Origin: an uncultured Alphaproteobacteria bacterium
Lineage (GTDB): Bacteria; Pseudomonadota; Alphaproteobacteria; HIMB59; GCA-002718135
DNA: 49,520 nt
Assembly (NCBI GenBank): GCA_902575375.1
Contig: CACGRD010000002.1
Location: 1-49,520, forward strand
Direction of reading: 5' to 3'
Position 1 is the stretch's first letter. Each line of letters opens with the position of its first letter. Both the position numbers and the translations under genes were made by a program. The notes under the pieces were generated by a model that made no database searches, was not told the origin of the DNA, and saw nothing but the letters and a program-made list of their open reading frames with translations. Positions 16,123 to 24,719 of the stretch are shown here, in pieces.

Positions 16123-16999
16123 TTTTTGTTATTATATTATGCAAATAATTATGTCCTAATTTAGCATATTCAAGAGGGTTTGCTTTTTTAGGATCTTGCT
16201 CAGCTTCAATAATTAACCATTCCTGATATTTTGACTCATATAGTATCTTAATTAACGGATCGTAATCAATACATCCATCTCCTGGAACAGTGAAAACACC
16301 ATCTAAAAAAGACTCCCTAAAACTTAAGTCATCTTTAATAGATTTTAAAAAAATATCTTTTCTAATATCTTTACAATGAATATGGTTAATTCGAGAAATA
16401 TAATTTTTTAATACTCTTTCGTAATTTGCTTTTGCAAACATTAAGTGTCCAGTATCATAAAGTAAAAATGTATTTTGATTTGTCATATCCATAAATCGAT
16501 CTACATCTTCCTCTGATTGTATAATAGTTCCCATATGCTCATGATACGACATTGGCATTCCTTCATCCATCAGCATATCCGATAACTCGTTAATTTTAAT
16601 ACAATAGCTTTCCCATTCATCTTTTTCAAGTTTTGGTCTTTTACTAAGAGCTTTTGATTGATCACCTTGAATTGATCCAGATACATCAGCAAAAACAAAA
16701 ACATCCGCATTAATTAATTTTAATAAATTTAAATGATCTTTAAGTGCTAACCATTCTTCTTTTACACTTCTCTCTCTAAGCATTGCTCCATACCAACCCC
16801 CTGGCATTTTTAAATTAAATTTTTCTAAAAGATATTTTGTTATGCCAGGGTTTCTAGGAAATTTTCCACCTAATTCAATGCCTGTAAATCCAGATGTGCT
16901 TGCATCCTCTAAACATTTTTCAATGGGAGTATCACCGCCAAGTTCTGGCATATCATCATTGCTCCATGCAATAGGCGCGATACCAAGTTTAATTTTCAT
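16106..16999 (-). CDS. iolE: Myo-inosose-2 dehydratase
   Basis: 297-residue TIM-barrel protein of the xylose-isomerase-like group, matching IolE, which dehydrates 2-keto-myo-inositol in inositol catabolism in the cytoplasm. The diagnostic N-terminus KIKLGIAPIAWSNDDMPELG is nearly that of known IolE proteins. Metal- and substrate-site blocks follow: YHEHMGT near residues 152-158, LLYDTGH near 180-186 and HIHCKD near 206-211. No other iol gene (iolB, C, D, G or transporter) is in the window, and it is paired instead with a cytochrome c' gene that overlaps its end by 17 nt. It might therefore act on a related cyclitol or sugar; the family call is strong, the pathway context is missing. Confidence 0.88.
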   Translation of the reverse strand: MKIKLGIAPIAWSNDDMPELGGDTPIEKCLEDASTSGFTGIELGGKFPRNPGITKYLLEKFNLKMPGGWYGAMLRERSVKEEWLALKDHLNLLKLINADVFVFADVSGSIQGDQSKALSKRPKLEKDEWESYCIKINELSDMLMDEGMPMSYHEHMGTIIQSEEDVDRFMDMTNQNTFLLYDTGHLMFAKANYERVLKNYISRINHIHCKDIRKDIFLKSIKDDLSFRESFLDGVFTVPGDGCIDYDPLIKILYESKYQEWLIIEAEQDPKKANPLEYAKLGHNYLHNIITKNGYSF

Positions 17000-17042
17000 G
17001 AAGTTTTACATATTTCATGATAAATGAAAAATAAAGATAAAT

Positions 17043-17864
17043 ATGAACATATTATTAGTTGATGGAAATGAAAAAGAAGCTTCTGATCGATATACAAAAA
17101 TGGGTATGGATACTCAATTTCAGGTATATGAAAAAATTTTAAAAAAATATTCTAGTTCAACTATCAATATTACAACAATTCATCCTGCAGTTCACAATAA
17201 TTATTTTCCTTTAGGCATAAATCTTGATAATTTTGAAGCAGTTGCTTGGACGGGAAGTTTGTTAAATATATATAATGAGACAAAGTCTATAACAAATCAA
17301 ATAGAGCTAGCTAAAGAATTATTTAAAAGAAAAAATAAAATATTTGGAAGTTGTTGGGGGCTTCAGGTTTTAGTTACTGCCGCAGGAGGTAAAGTAAGAA
17401 AAAATCCAAACGGTCTTGAAGCAGTTTTAGCCAAAAATATTATATTAAATCAAGATGGTGAAGTTCACCCTATGTATAAGAATAAAAAAAAATCGTTTAA
17501 TGCACTCTGTTGGCATTATGATGAAGCAGAAAACCTTCCAAAAGAAGCCAAAGTTTTAGCTTCAAATAAGATCAGTAAATTTCAATCCATAAGCTTTGAA
17601 GTAAACAAATCAAGTGTTTGGGCAGTACAATATCATCCAGAATTTAATCCAAAATGGATGGCTGGACTTATGGAAATGAGAAGAGATATTTTGTTGGAAC
17701 AAAAAGTATATGAAAATTTATCAGAATTTGAAAACGAAAAAATGATTTTGAAAAACTCTGATAATTTTGAAAAAAAAGAATTACAAATATATGATGATGT
17801 GGTTGATGAAGACATCCATTCTTTAGAAATTTCAAATTGGTTAAATCTTAATAAAAATTATTGA
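17043..17864 (+). CDS. Class I glutamine amidotransferase-like protein
   Basis: 273 residues with the triad of class I glutamine amidotransferases: Cys104 in GSCWGLQ (where GxCxG is the nucleophile elbow), His198 and Glu200 in QYHPEF. Such domains release ammonia from glutamine for a partner synthetase, or hydrolyse gamma-glutamyl compounds. The N-terminal 100 residues and a C-terminal tail of about 60 residues rich in charged amino acids extend the plain domain. It stands alone on the plus strand, between iolE and a converging glpK with which its end overlaps by 17 nt. The acceptor substrate is not evident; stand-alone relatives are often annotated as GMP-synthase-like. Confidence 0.82.
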   Translation: MNILLVDGNEKEASDRYTKMGMDTQFQVYEKILKKYSSSTINITTIHPAVHNNYFPLGINLDNFEAVAWTGSLLNIYNETKSITNQIELAKELFKRKNKIFGSCWGLQVLVTAAGGKVRKNPNGLEAVLAKNIILNQDGEVHPMYKNKKKSFNALCWHYDEAENLPKEAKVLASNKISKFQSISFEVNKSSVWAVQYHPEFNPKWMAGLMEMRRDILLEQKVYENLSEFENEKMILKNSDNFEKKELQIYDDVVDEDIHSLEISNWLNLNKNY

Positions 17865-19329
17865 CCACATTTATAATTGATTTCCACTTACTAATACTAG
17901 ATGTTGAAATGGATTTGCTAATATTTGCTTTTACTGTTTTATCTTTTTTCCAAAGTTTAATTATTTGGCTTGTATTTTTTAAATATCCAGATTGAATTGC
18001 TGCAAGATACGCTGCGCCAAGTGAAGTAGTCTCAACATTACGTGGTCTAATAATTTTAATTTGAGAAATATTTGCTAAACTTTGTAGAAAGCTATTATTA
18101 TTAACCATACCTCCATCAACTCGTATCTCACTAATCTTTGTCTTAGAATCTTTTTCCATACACTCAATTAATTCATATGTTTGAAAAGATAGGCTGTCCA
18201 AAGTTGCTTTTATGATATCTTCTTTAGATGTATTTCTAGTGATTCCAAAAAATGTTCCTCTTGCATTAGGGTTCCAATATGGTGCTCCAAGTCCAGTTAG
18301 GGCTGGGACAAAAAATAAATTTTCGTCTTTATTAGCTTTTTTATAAAGTTCATCAGTTTCACTAGAATCTTTTATAAATTTTAAATTATCGCGAAGCCAT
18401 TGTATGGCAGAACCTGCCACAAATATACTTCCCTCATAGCAAAACATCTTTTTACCATTTATTTTAAAAGCAACTGTTGTAAGTAATCTATTCTTTGATA
18501 ATTTAAATTTTTCTCCAATATTCATAAGAAGAAAACAACCCGTACCATAAGTACTTTTTGACTGACCTTTTCTAAAACATGCCTGACCAATTGTTGCTGA
18601 CTGTTGGTCTCCAGCCATGCCTCCGATTGGTATTGAATCACCAAATAACTTGGTGGAGCCAAAATCATATGCATTTTCAACTACAGTTGGTAAGATATTT
18701 TTTGGAATATTAAATATTTTTAAAATCTTGTCAGACCACTTCTCTTTTTGAGAATCAAAAATCATGGTTCTTGAGGCATTTGATATATCTGTTAGGTGAG
18801 ATTTTCCCTTGGTTAATTTCCATAATAGCCATGTATCTATTGTTCCAAAAAGTAAATTATTATTTTTTAAATTCTTATTTACTTCTTTAACATTATCAAT
18901 AATCCATTTTATTTTAGTAGCTGAAAAATATGGATCAAGCTCTAGACCAGTTATTTTTTGAATTTTTTTATCAATTCCTTTTCTTTTTAAATTTTCACAA
19001 AGATTAGCTGTTCTTCTATCTTGCCAGACTATTGCTCTGTAAACTGGTTTCCCAGTTTTCTTATTCCACAAAACTGTTGTTTCTCTTTGATTGGTAATTC
19101 CAATTGAAATTATATTTTTAGAATTTAACTTATTTTTTTTTAAAATTTTTGAAATTAAATTTCTAACATCATCCCAAATTTCTGTTGCATTATGTTCTAC
19201 CCATCCTTCATTGGGGAAATATTGCTCAAATTCTTTTTGAACAATATCAAAAATTTCAAATTTTTTATTATAAAGTACAATTCTTGAACTTGTTGTACCT
19301 TGATCTATCACTAGGAAAAATTTACTCAT
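17848..19329 (-). CDS. glpK: Glycerol kinase
   Basis: 493 residues, the normal length for GlpK, which makes sn-glycerol 3-phosphate from glycerol and ATP in the cytoplasm. FGGY-family marks are all present: the N-terminal phosphate loop VIDQGTTSSRIVLY, the glycerol-site ITNQRETTVLW, WQDRRTA and the ATP-site GGMAGDQQSA, STYGTGCFLLMN and RVDGGMVNN. It lies 3 nt after parE in the direction of transcription and may be co-transcribed with it. No glpF or glpD is seen in the window. A glycerol route would feed the same triose pool as the DhaK-type locus at 7178, but the two are far apart. The 3' end overlaps the converging amidotransferase gene. Confidence 0.95.
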   Translation of the reverse strand: MSKFFLVIDQGTTSSRIVLYNKKFEIFDIVQKEFEQYFPNEGWVEHNATEIWDDVRNLISKILKKNKLNSKNIISIGITNQRETTVLWNKKTGKPVYRAIVWQDRRTANLCENLKRKGIDKKIQKITGLELDPYFSATKIKWIIDNVKEVNKNLKNNNLLFGTIDTWLLWKLTKGKSHLTDISNASRTMIFDSQKEKWSDKILKIFNIPKNILPTVVENAYDFGSTKLFGDSIPIGGMAGDQQSATIGQACFRKGQSKSTYGTGCFLLMNIGEKFKLSKNRLLTTVAFKINGKKMFCYEGSIFVAGSAIQWLRDNLKFIKDSSETDELYKKANKDENLFFVPALTGLGAPYWNPNARGTFFGITRNTSKEDIIKATLDSLSFQTYELIECMEKDSKTKISEIRVDGGMVNNNSFLQSLANISQIKIIRPRNVETTSLGAAYLAAIQSGYLKNTSQIIKLWKKDKTVKANISKSISTSSISKWKSIINVVNNFY

Positions 19330-19332
19330 ATA

Positions 19333-21267
19333 TTAGATATCTAAATTTTTAATGAAGTTAGCATTATTTTGAATAAATTTAAAACGTAACTCTGCTTGTT
19401 TTCCCATTAAAGTTTCAAATAAATTTTCTGTAATTTTTAAATCTTTTTTTGCTTTTTCTGAGTTAATTAAAATTAGATTTCTTTTCTTTTGATCCATAGT
19501 TGTCTCTTTCAATTGATCTGCAGGCATTTCACCCAACCCTTTAAATCTCGTGATGTTATAATTTTCAGACTTAAATTCTTTTTCAATCAATTTATCTTTC
19601 TCTTTTTCATTATATGCGTAAAAAGATTTATTTTTGTTATAAATTTTAAATAGAGGAGGCATTGCAAGATAAAGTTTATTTTCATCAATTAAACTTTTCA
19701 TATATTTATAAAAAAAAGTAATAAGTAGAGTTGCTATATGTGAGCCATCCACATCAGCATCAGTCATTAGTATTATTTTCTCATATCGAAGTTTTGAAAT
19801 TTCAAAATTTTTTCCAATTCCACATCCTAAAGACTGAATAAGGTTCTGTATTTCATTGTTATCAGCAATTTTAGATAACCCAACATTATAAACATTTAAT
19901 ATTTTTCCTCTGAGAGGAAGTATTGCTTGAAATTCTCTATTTCTTGCTTGTTTTGCAGAGCCTCCAGCACTATCACCCTCAACAATAAATATCTCAGAAT
20001 CTTTTACAGATTTACTCGAACAATCTACCAATTTGCCTGGAAGACGATTTCGTTCTTTAATACTTTTTCTATCTAATTCCTTAATTTTTGATAAATCAGT
20101 TCTCTGCAGCGCTCTTTCAATTAAATTATCTAAAAGTATTTTTGAATTTTTCTTATTAGCATTTAACCATAATAAAAATTCTTGTTGTGTTTTTGTTTCA
20201 ATTTCTTTTTGTAAACTTGGCATTATTATTCTCTTTTTAGTTTGGCCTTCAAAACTTGGATCATTAATAAAGATAGAAATAATAACGTTAGAGTAATCAA
20301 AAATATCACTGAGATTGATATTGCCTATTTTTGAAAATTGATTTTTTTGACCATAAAGTTTTACAGCTTTTAAAATTCCATTACGAATACCATTTTCATG
20401 AGAGCCACCATCTGGTGTTTCAATGGTGTTACAATATGACATTAAACTTGAAGTTTCATTAGTGTTAAATGAAATTAATGTTTCAAAATTTTCATTATCT
20501 TTAATTTTTGATTTTAATAAAAAATTTTTTTCAAATAATTTAGAGTTGTTTGCATATTCTAATTGAAAATAATCTTCAATTCCTTTTTTATAAAAAAAAC
20601 TTTTTTTGTTAGGGGTTTTATCTTTAATTAATTCTTTATCAATTTCAAAGTTGATGGTTGTGCCTCCAACTAATACTGATTTCATATTTATAAAATTATA
20701 TAATTTTTTTGGAACAAATTGTGTTTCTTCAAATATGCTTTCATCTGGGATAAAAGAAATTTCTGTACCTTTTAATTTTTTGCTACATTTTTCAATTTTT
20801 ATTTTTGTCTTAACTTTCCCCTTTGAATAATCTTGTTGATATACTTTTCCGTCTTTGAAGACTTGAACTTTTAATAAAGAGCTTAATGCATTTACTACAG
20901 AAATCCCAACCCCGTGCAATCCTCCAGATGTTTTGTAAGCATTACTATTAAATTTTCCACCCGCGTGAAGTGTAGTTAAAACTACTTCAAGCGCTCTTTT
21001 ATTTTTATATTTTGGATGAAAATCAATAGGAATACCTCTTCCATTATCTTTTATTTTTATCGAACCATCTTTTTTATACCGAAAATTTATATCAGTTGCA
21101 TGACCAGCTAAAACCTCGTCTATACTATTATCTAGTACTTCGTTAACTAAATGATGAAGTCCATCTTGGTTTGTACTCCCAATATACATACCTGGTCTTT
21201 TACGAACGGGCTCAAGACCCTCAAGTACTTCTATATCTTTGGCATTATAAGTAGATTTCTTAGCCAC
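19333..21267 (-). CDS. parE: DNA topoisomerase IV subunit B
   Basis: 644 residues. ATPase subunit of topoisomerase IV, which decatenates daughter chromosomes with ParC. The GHKL ATP site is seen in LVNEVLDNSIDEVLAGHA, DNGRGIPIDFH and TSGGLHGVGISVVNALS; the TOPRIM domain in VEGDSAGGSAKQARNREFQ and DADVDGSH; the C-terminal RFKGLGEM block is also present. GyrB of this group is usually longer (about 800), so the length and the TSGGLHGVG spelling favour ParE. No parC is adjacent. The glnA terminator lies just upstream at 21308-21329, so parE needs a promoter in the 30 nt before its start or some read-through. Confidence 0.92.
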   Translation of the reverse strand: MAKKSTYNAKDIEVLEGLEPVRKRPGMYIGSTNQDGLHHLVNEVLDNSIDEVLAGHATDINFRYKKDGSIKIKDNGRGIPIDFHPKYKNKRALEVVLTTLHAGGKFNSNAYKTSGGLHGVGISVVNALSSLLKVQVFKDGKVYQQDYSKGKVKTKIKIEKCSKKLKGTEISFIPDESIFEETQFVPKKLYNFINMKSVLVGGTTINFEIDKELIKDKTPNKKSFFYKKGIEDYFQLEYANNSKLFEKNFLLKSKIKDNENFETLISFNTNETSSLMSYCNTIETPDGGSHENGIRNGILKAVKLYGQKNQFSKIGNINLSDIFDYSNVIISIFINDPSFEGQTKKRIIMPSLQKEIETKTQQEFLLWLNANKKNSKILLDNLIERALQRTDLSKIKELDRKSIKERNRLPGKLVDCSSKSVKDSEIFIVEGDSAGGSAKQARNREFQAILPLRGKILNVYNVGLSKIADNNEIQNLIQSLGCGIGKNFEISKLRYEKIILMTDADVDGSHIATLLITFFYKYMKSLIDENKLYLAMPPLFKIYNKNKSFYAYNEKEKDKLIEKEFKSENYNITRFKGLGEMPADQLKETTMDQKKRNLILINSEKAKKDLKITENLFETLMGKQAELRFKFIQNNANFIKNLDI

Positions 21268-21307
21268 AAATATTTCTTATCAAAAGTGTTGTTCTAAAAA
21301 CATAAAA

Positions 21308-21329
21308 AAAACCGCCCTAAGGCGGTTTT
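21308..21329 (-). terminator. Rho-independent terminator after glnA
   Basis: AAAACCGCC (21308-21316) pairs with GGCGGTTTT (21321-21329) around CTAA, a 9-bp stem with a GC core. In the glnA direction the stem is followed by a run of T residues (the A-run at 21304-21311 on the plus strand). It lies 22 nt past the glnA stop. The flanks also fit termination on the opposite strand, but no plus-strand gene ends here. Confidence 0.9.
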
Positions 21330-21351
21330 CTTTATAGATATAAGTATAATT

Positions 21352-22782
21352 CTACACGTCGTAGTATAATTTGAACTCGTGTGGATGAGGTCTAATATTA
21401 ATGGGGTCAACCTCACTCTCTTTTTTATAGCTAATATAAGTTTCAATTACATCTTTGGTGAATACATCGCCCTCTAATAAAAATGCATGATCTTTTTCAA
21501 GAGCTTCAAGAGATTCAGCTAAAGATCCAGGTGTAGATTGAATTTTAGACAAAACTTCATCGCTAGCAGCATAGAGATTTATATCTGTTGGGTCACCAGG
21601 ATTAATTTTATTTTTAATTCCATCTAATCCCGCCATTAACATTGCTGAAAATGCTAGGTATGGATTTGCACTTGGATCAGGACATCTAAATTCCATTCTT
21701 TTTGACTTAGGACTTTGAGAATAAGCAGGAATTCTTACAGATGCAGTTCTATTTCTTTGAGAATAAACAATGTTTACTGGAGCCTCAAAGCCTGGTACCA
21801 ATCTTTTATAAGAGTTAGTAGTTGGAGCACAAAAAGCTAATAGAGCAGGTGCATGCTTAAGTATACCGCCAATATAATTTAAAGCTAAGTCACTTAAGTT
21901 AGCATAATTTCCTTCCTTGTACATCAGTGTATCACCATCTTTCCAAACACTTTGATGAACGTGCATACCTGATCCATTATCTTCAAATAAAGGTTTAGGC
22001 ATAAATGTAGCAGTCATTCCATGCTGTCTAGCAACATTTTTAACGACGTACTTATATTTCATCATATCATCAGCCATCTTTAAAAGTGGTGAAAATTCTA
22101 AATCAATTTCACACTGCCCACCTGTTGCAACTTCATGGTGGTGTGCTTCAACAGTAAGACCTATGTCTTGCATTGTCATTACCATTTCAGTTCTAACATC
22201 TTGCAGTGTATCAACTGGAGGTAATGGAAAATAACCTTCCTTATGTCTAGGTTTATGACCTAAGTTTGGATTTTCATCAGCACCACTATTCCAAGTGCCT
22301 TCGACAGAATCAACTTCATGAAATGCAAAGTTTGATCCAGAATCAAACTGAACATTATTGAAAACAAAAAATTCTGCCTCTGGTCCAAAAAATGCTGTAT
22401 CGCCAATACCAGATGATTTCAAATAAGCCTCAGCTTTTTTAGCAATATTTCTTGGGTCACGACTATAATCAACCAAAGTCACAGGATCCTTAATATTACA
22501 ATGTAATGCTAAAGTTTTTTCTGAAAAAAATGGATCAATGTATGCAGTCGTTGCATCTGGCAAAACAATCATATCACTGTCTTGAATTTCTTGGAAACCT
22601 CTTACAGAAGATCCATCAAAACCAAGTCCATCAGAAAATATATCTTCGTCTAAAAATTTAATTGGTATTGTAAAATGTTGAGTTGTTCCTGGTATATCAG
22701 TAAAGCGCATATCAACCATCTTAATGTCCATATCTTTAATTTCAGACATTAAATCTTTTGGAGTCGAGCTTTTTAATTTCAT
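21352..22782 (-). CDS. glnA: Glutamine synthetase type I
   Basis: 476 residues. It joins ammonia and glutamate to form glutamine, as a cytoplasmic dodecamer and the main entry of ammonium. Family blocks are intact: [42 protein letters not shown] and the ATP-site [27 protein letters not shown]. The adenylylation-loop tyrosine is kept as Tyr404 in NLYAASDE, so control by GlnE-type modification is possible. A good Shine-Dalgarno (AAGGAG, 22789-22794) precedes the ATG. The 5' leader holds two glutamine-riboswitch-like elements and the 3' end has a strong terminator. glnB lies just upstream on the same strand. Confidence 0.97.
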   Translation of the reverse strand: MKLKSSTPKDLMSEIKDMDIKMVDMRFTDIPGTTQHFTIPIKFLDEDIFSDGLGFDGSSVRGFQEIQDSDMIVLPDATTAYIDPFFSEKTLALHCNIKDPVTLVDYSRDPRNIAKKAEAYLKSSGIGDTAFFGPEAEFFVFNNVQFDSGSNFAFHEVDSVEGTWNSGADENPNLGHKPRHKEGYFPLPPVDTLQDVRTEMVMTMQDIGLTVEAHHHEVATGGQCEIDLEFSPLLKMADDMMKYKYVVKNVARQHGMTATFMPKPLFEDNGSGMHVHQSVWKDGDTLMYKEGNYANLSDLALNYIGGILKHAPALLAFCAPTTNSYKRLVPGFEAPVNIVYSQRNRTASVRIPAYSQSPKSKRMEFRCPDPSANPYLAFSAMLMAGLDGIKNKINPGDPTDINLYAASDEVLSKIQSTPGSLAESLEALEKDHAFLLEGDVFTKDVIETYISYKKESEVDPINIRPHPHEFKLYYDV

Positions 22783-22788
22783 ATCTAT

Positions 22789-22834
22789 CTCCTTACTTCA
22801 ACAAAAGGGTATGCCATCCAGCGTTACCCAGTTA
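22789..22834 (-). promoter_or_regulatory. glnA leader: Shine-Dalgarno and adjacent hairpin, possible expression platform
   Basis: Between the second aptamer and the glnA start lies AAGGAG (complement of 22789-22794), 6 nt before the ATG. Just upstream is a short hairpin, GGGTA (22806-22810 on the plus strand) pairing with TACCC (22824-22828). No terminator-type T-run is seen in the leader, so if the aptamers control glnA it is more likely by access to the ribosome site than by premature termination. This is inference from position. Confidence 0.4.
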
Positions 22835-22867
22835 AATCATGCTCTAGTTATGAAATCTGCTTTTGAT

Positions 22868-22921
22868 GCGCGTTCCTTCAGCTTAAGCTTACTTCCGACC
22901 TATAACAATAGGTTGAACGAT
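22868..22921 (-). promoter_or_regulatory. glnA-type glutamine riboswitch, second (glnA-proximal) copy
   Basis: On the minus strand this element reads CGTTCAACC, then a stem ACCTAT/ATAGGT with loop TGTT, then CGGAAGTA, a short stem AGC/GCT with loop TTAA, then GAAGGAACGC. The outer stem CGTTC/GAACG closes it. This order and the conserved CGGAAGTA and GAAGGAACG segments are those of the glnA RNA motif, a glutamine-binding aptamer. It lies about 85 nt before glnA. Compared with the first copy, both internal stems differ in sequence but keep pairing. Confidence 0.85.
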
Positions 22922-22934
22922 TTATAACTTTTGC

Positions 22935-22985
22935 ATGCGTTCCTTCGGCACAATGCCTACTTCCGACTCTAAAAGAGTTGAACGA
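22935..22985 (-). promoter_or_regulatory. glnA-type glutamine riboswitch, first (promoter-proximal) copy
   Basis: The minus strand reads CGTTCAACTC, a stem ACTC/GAGT with loop TTTTA, then CGGAAGTAGGC, a stem GGC/GCC with loop ATTGT, then GAAGGAACGC. The outer stem is CGTTC/GAACG. It matches the glnA RNA motif at all conserved stretches and is about 14 nt upstream of a second copy. The motif is known to sense glutamine and to occur singly or in tandem ahead of nitrogen genes, mostly in cyanobacteria and marine environmental DNA. Confidence 0.88.
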
Positions 22986-22993
22986 TTAGAAGT

Positions 22994-23021
22994 TAATTAC
23001 TTGCTTTTGAATAAAAGTAAA
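22994..23021 (-). promoter_or_regulatory. Candidate sigma-70 promoter for the riboswitch-glnA transcript
   Basis: On the minus strand TTTACT (23021-23016) and TAATTA (22999-22994) are spaced 16 nt, a reasonable -35/-10 pair. Initiation about 7 nt downstream would fall right at the first aptamer. The background is AT-rich, so the match could be chance; transcription could instead continue from glnB. Confidence 0.35.
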
Positions 23022-23027
23022 GAAAAA

Positions 23028-23369
23028 TTAGACAGCATCACTGTCTTTTTCACCAGTTCTTATTCTTATTACTTGCTCTATATTGGATACGAAAATCTTA
23101 CCATCTCCAATTTTTCCAGAGTATGCACTAGATTTTATTGATTCTATAACTTCATCGACTTGATTATCTTCGACTATTACCTCTAATTTCATTTTGGCTA
23201 AAAATTCATCATCATAAGCATCATTAGTATCCATGCCTCCAGTCGATCCTCGTTGTCTTCCAAAACCCTTGACATCAATTAAAGTCATTCCAGATATTCC
23301 AATTTCATGGAGCGCTTCTTTTACTTGAGATAGTTTAAAGGGTTTAATAATTGCTTCTATTTTTTTCAT
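23028..23369 (-). CDS. glnB: Nitrogen regulatory protein PII with a divergent T-loop
   Basis: 113 residues. PII proteins are small trimers that bind ATP/ADP and 2-oxoglutarate and control nitrogen enzymes by contact through the T-loop. The body is canonical: MKKIEAIIKPFKL at the start, VKGFGRQ before the T-loop, and the ATP-binding TGKIGDGKIFV-type block (here SGKIGDGKIFVSN) and IRIRTGE at the end. The T-loop is not: where the family has G-H-T-E-L-Y-R-G-A-E-Y, this protein has GSTGGMDTNDAYDDEF (residues 41-56), one residue longer and acidic, so the usual uridylylation site around Tyr51 is lost or shifted to Tyr52. The gene follows the aminotransferase with a 4-nt overlap and precedes the riboswitches and glnA. 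Confidence 0.92.
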   Translation of the reverse strand: MKKIEAIIKPFKLSQVKEALHEIGISGMTLIDVKGFGRQRGSTGGMDTNDAYDDEFLAKMKLEVIVEDNQVDEVIESIKSSAYSGKIGDGKIFVSNIEQVIRIRTGEKDSDAV

Positions 23370-24523
23370 ATCGAAGATAATCTATTAATAGCTTCTTTAA
23401 TGTTTTCTAGAGAATTAGCAAAACTTATTCTAACAAATTCTCCGGCATTATCACCAAAGCTAGAGCCTGGAACTAAAGCAACACCTTTTTCTTGCAGTGC
23501 TACTTCTGAAAATTTATTTCCGCTTAATCCAGTTTTCGAAATATTGGGAAATGCATAAAAAGCTCCACCTGGTTCAAAACATGAAATTTTTTCTAATTTA
23601 TTCAATTCATTAAAAACGTACTCTTTTCTTTTTCGAAATTCACTAACAATTTTTGTTACTTCTTTCTGAGAACCTTTTATTGCCTCTATTCCTGCATATT
23701 GTGAAATTGAGGTAGCGCAGGAATTATAATTGACACATATTTTGTTGGCATGCTCAATTAAATCGTCTGGCCAAATGCTCCAACCTAATCTCCATCCAGT
23801 CATACAATATGTTTTGCTCCATCCCTCAAGAACAATTAATCTATCTCTTATACTTTCGTATTCTAATAATGACGGCATTTGTTCATTATTAAAAATAATA
23901 TTACTATAAATTTCATCACTTAAAATTGATACGTTGGGGTACTGCTCTAATAAATTAACAAGATCAGTAATTTTTTTCTTATTCATATAAGATCCTGTTG
24001 GATTGTTTGGATTATTTATTATTATCAAACTTGTTTTATCAGAAATTAATTCTTTTAATCGTTCAGTATTAATTTCAAAATTATCTCTTTCGTAAAGTTG
24101 CAAAGGTACAGCCTTTGCACCACTGTATTTAATCATGGATCTATAAATTGGAAAACCAGGATCGGGAAAAATTATTTCTCTGTCTTCATTTCCTAATAAT
24201 AATGTTGAAATGAAAATGACTGGCTTACCTCCTGGAGTTATTAAAACATTTTCTGGTTTAATATTTGTTTTGTATTTATTGAGTACTAATTCTGAAATTG
24301 CTTCTCGTAATTCAGGAATACCATTTGATGGAGTATATCCATGATAACCATCTTTGATTGCCTTAATAGCAGCTTCTTGAATATTGATTGGTGTAGGAAA
24401 ATCAGGTTGTCCAATTCCCAAATTGATAATATCTTTACCTTTGGCTGCTAGATCATTGGCTTTAGCAAGAATAGAGAATGCTGTTTCTGTTTCTAAATTA
24501 AATATTCTTTTTGAAACTTCCAT
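23366..24523 (-). CDS. Class I/II pyridoxal-phosphate aminotransferase (aspartate aminotransferase family)
   Basis: 385 residues, fold type I. It transfers amino groups between amino acids and 2-oxo acids in the cytoplasm. Visible marks are INLGIGQPDFPTP near residues 33-45, YTPSNGIPELR, NNPNNPTGSYM near 168-178, SDEIYSNI with the PLP-stacking region, and the PLP lysine in EGWSKTYCMTGWRLGW near 231-246, with the carboxylate-binding arginine in EFVRISFA near the C-terminus. It resembles AspC/AatA-like or alanine-type enzymes of alphaproteobacteria; the preferred substrate cannot be fixed. The stop overlaps the glnB start by 4 nt (ATGA), so it is co-translated with glnB and may belong to nitrogen distribution. 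Confidence 0.9.
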   Translation of the reverse strand: MEVSKRIFNLETETAFSILAKANDLAAKGKDIINLGIGQPDFPTPINIQEAAIKAIKDGYHGYTPSNGIPELREAISELVLNKYKTNIKPENVLITPGGKPVIFISTLLLGNEDREIIFPDPGFPIYRSMIKYSGAKAVPLQLYERDNFEINTERLKELISDKTSLIIINNPNNPTGSYMNKKKITDLVNLLEQYPNVSILSDEIYSNIIFNNEQMPSLLEYESIRDRLIVLEGWSKTYCMTGWRLGWSIWPDDLIEHANKICVNYNSCATSISQYAGIEAIKGSQKEVTKIVSEFRKRKEYVFNELNKLEKISCFEPGGAFYAFPNISKTGLSGNKFSEVALQEKGVALVPGSSFGDNAGEFVRISFANSLENIKEAINRLSSI

Positions 24524-24575
24524 ATTTTTGATATAGCGAATTAATATAAAAATTAAACTTTAAATTAAGTTTTAT

Positions 24576-24653
24576 GGCGAACGTAGCTCAGTTGGTTAGA
24601 GCGCAGGCTTGTGGTGCCTGATGCCGTGGGTTCGAATCCCATCGTTCGCCCCA
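24576..24653 (+). tRNA. tRNA-His (GTG)
   Basis: Full cloverleaf with encoded CCA. Acceptor GCGAACG (24577-24583) pairs with CGTTCGC (24643-24649). An extra G at 24576 sits opposite C at 24650, the G-1:C73 pair that marks tRNA-His. The anticodon stem CAGGC/GCCTG surrounds loop TTGTGGT with anticodon GTG at 24611-24613; the T-loop is TTCGAAT. Confidence 0.97.
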
Positions 24654-24719
24654 ATTTCTATTTAGTTAATTTTCTCTATTGTTTTTTAATTTATTGTACA
24701 TAAAAGGCTATTAATAATA

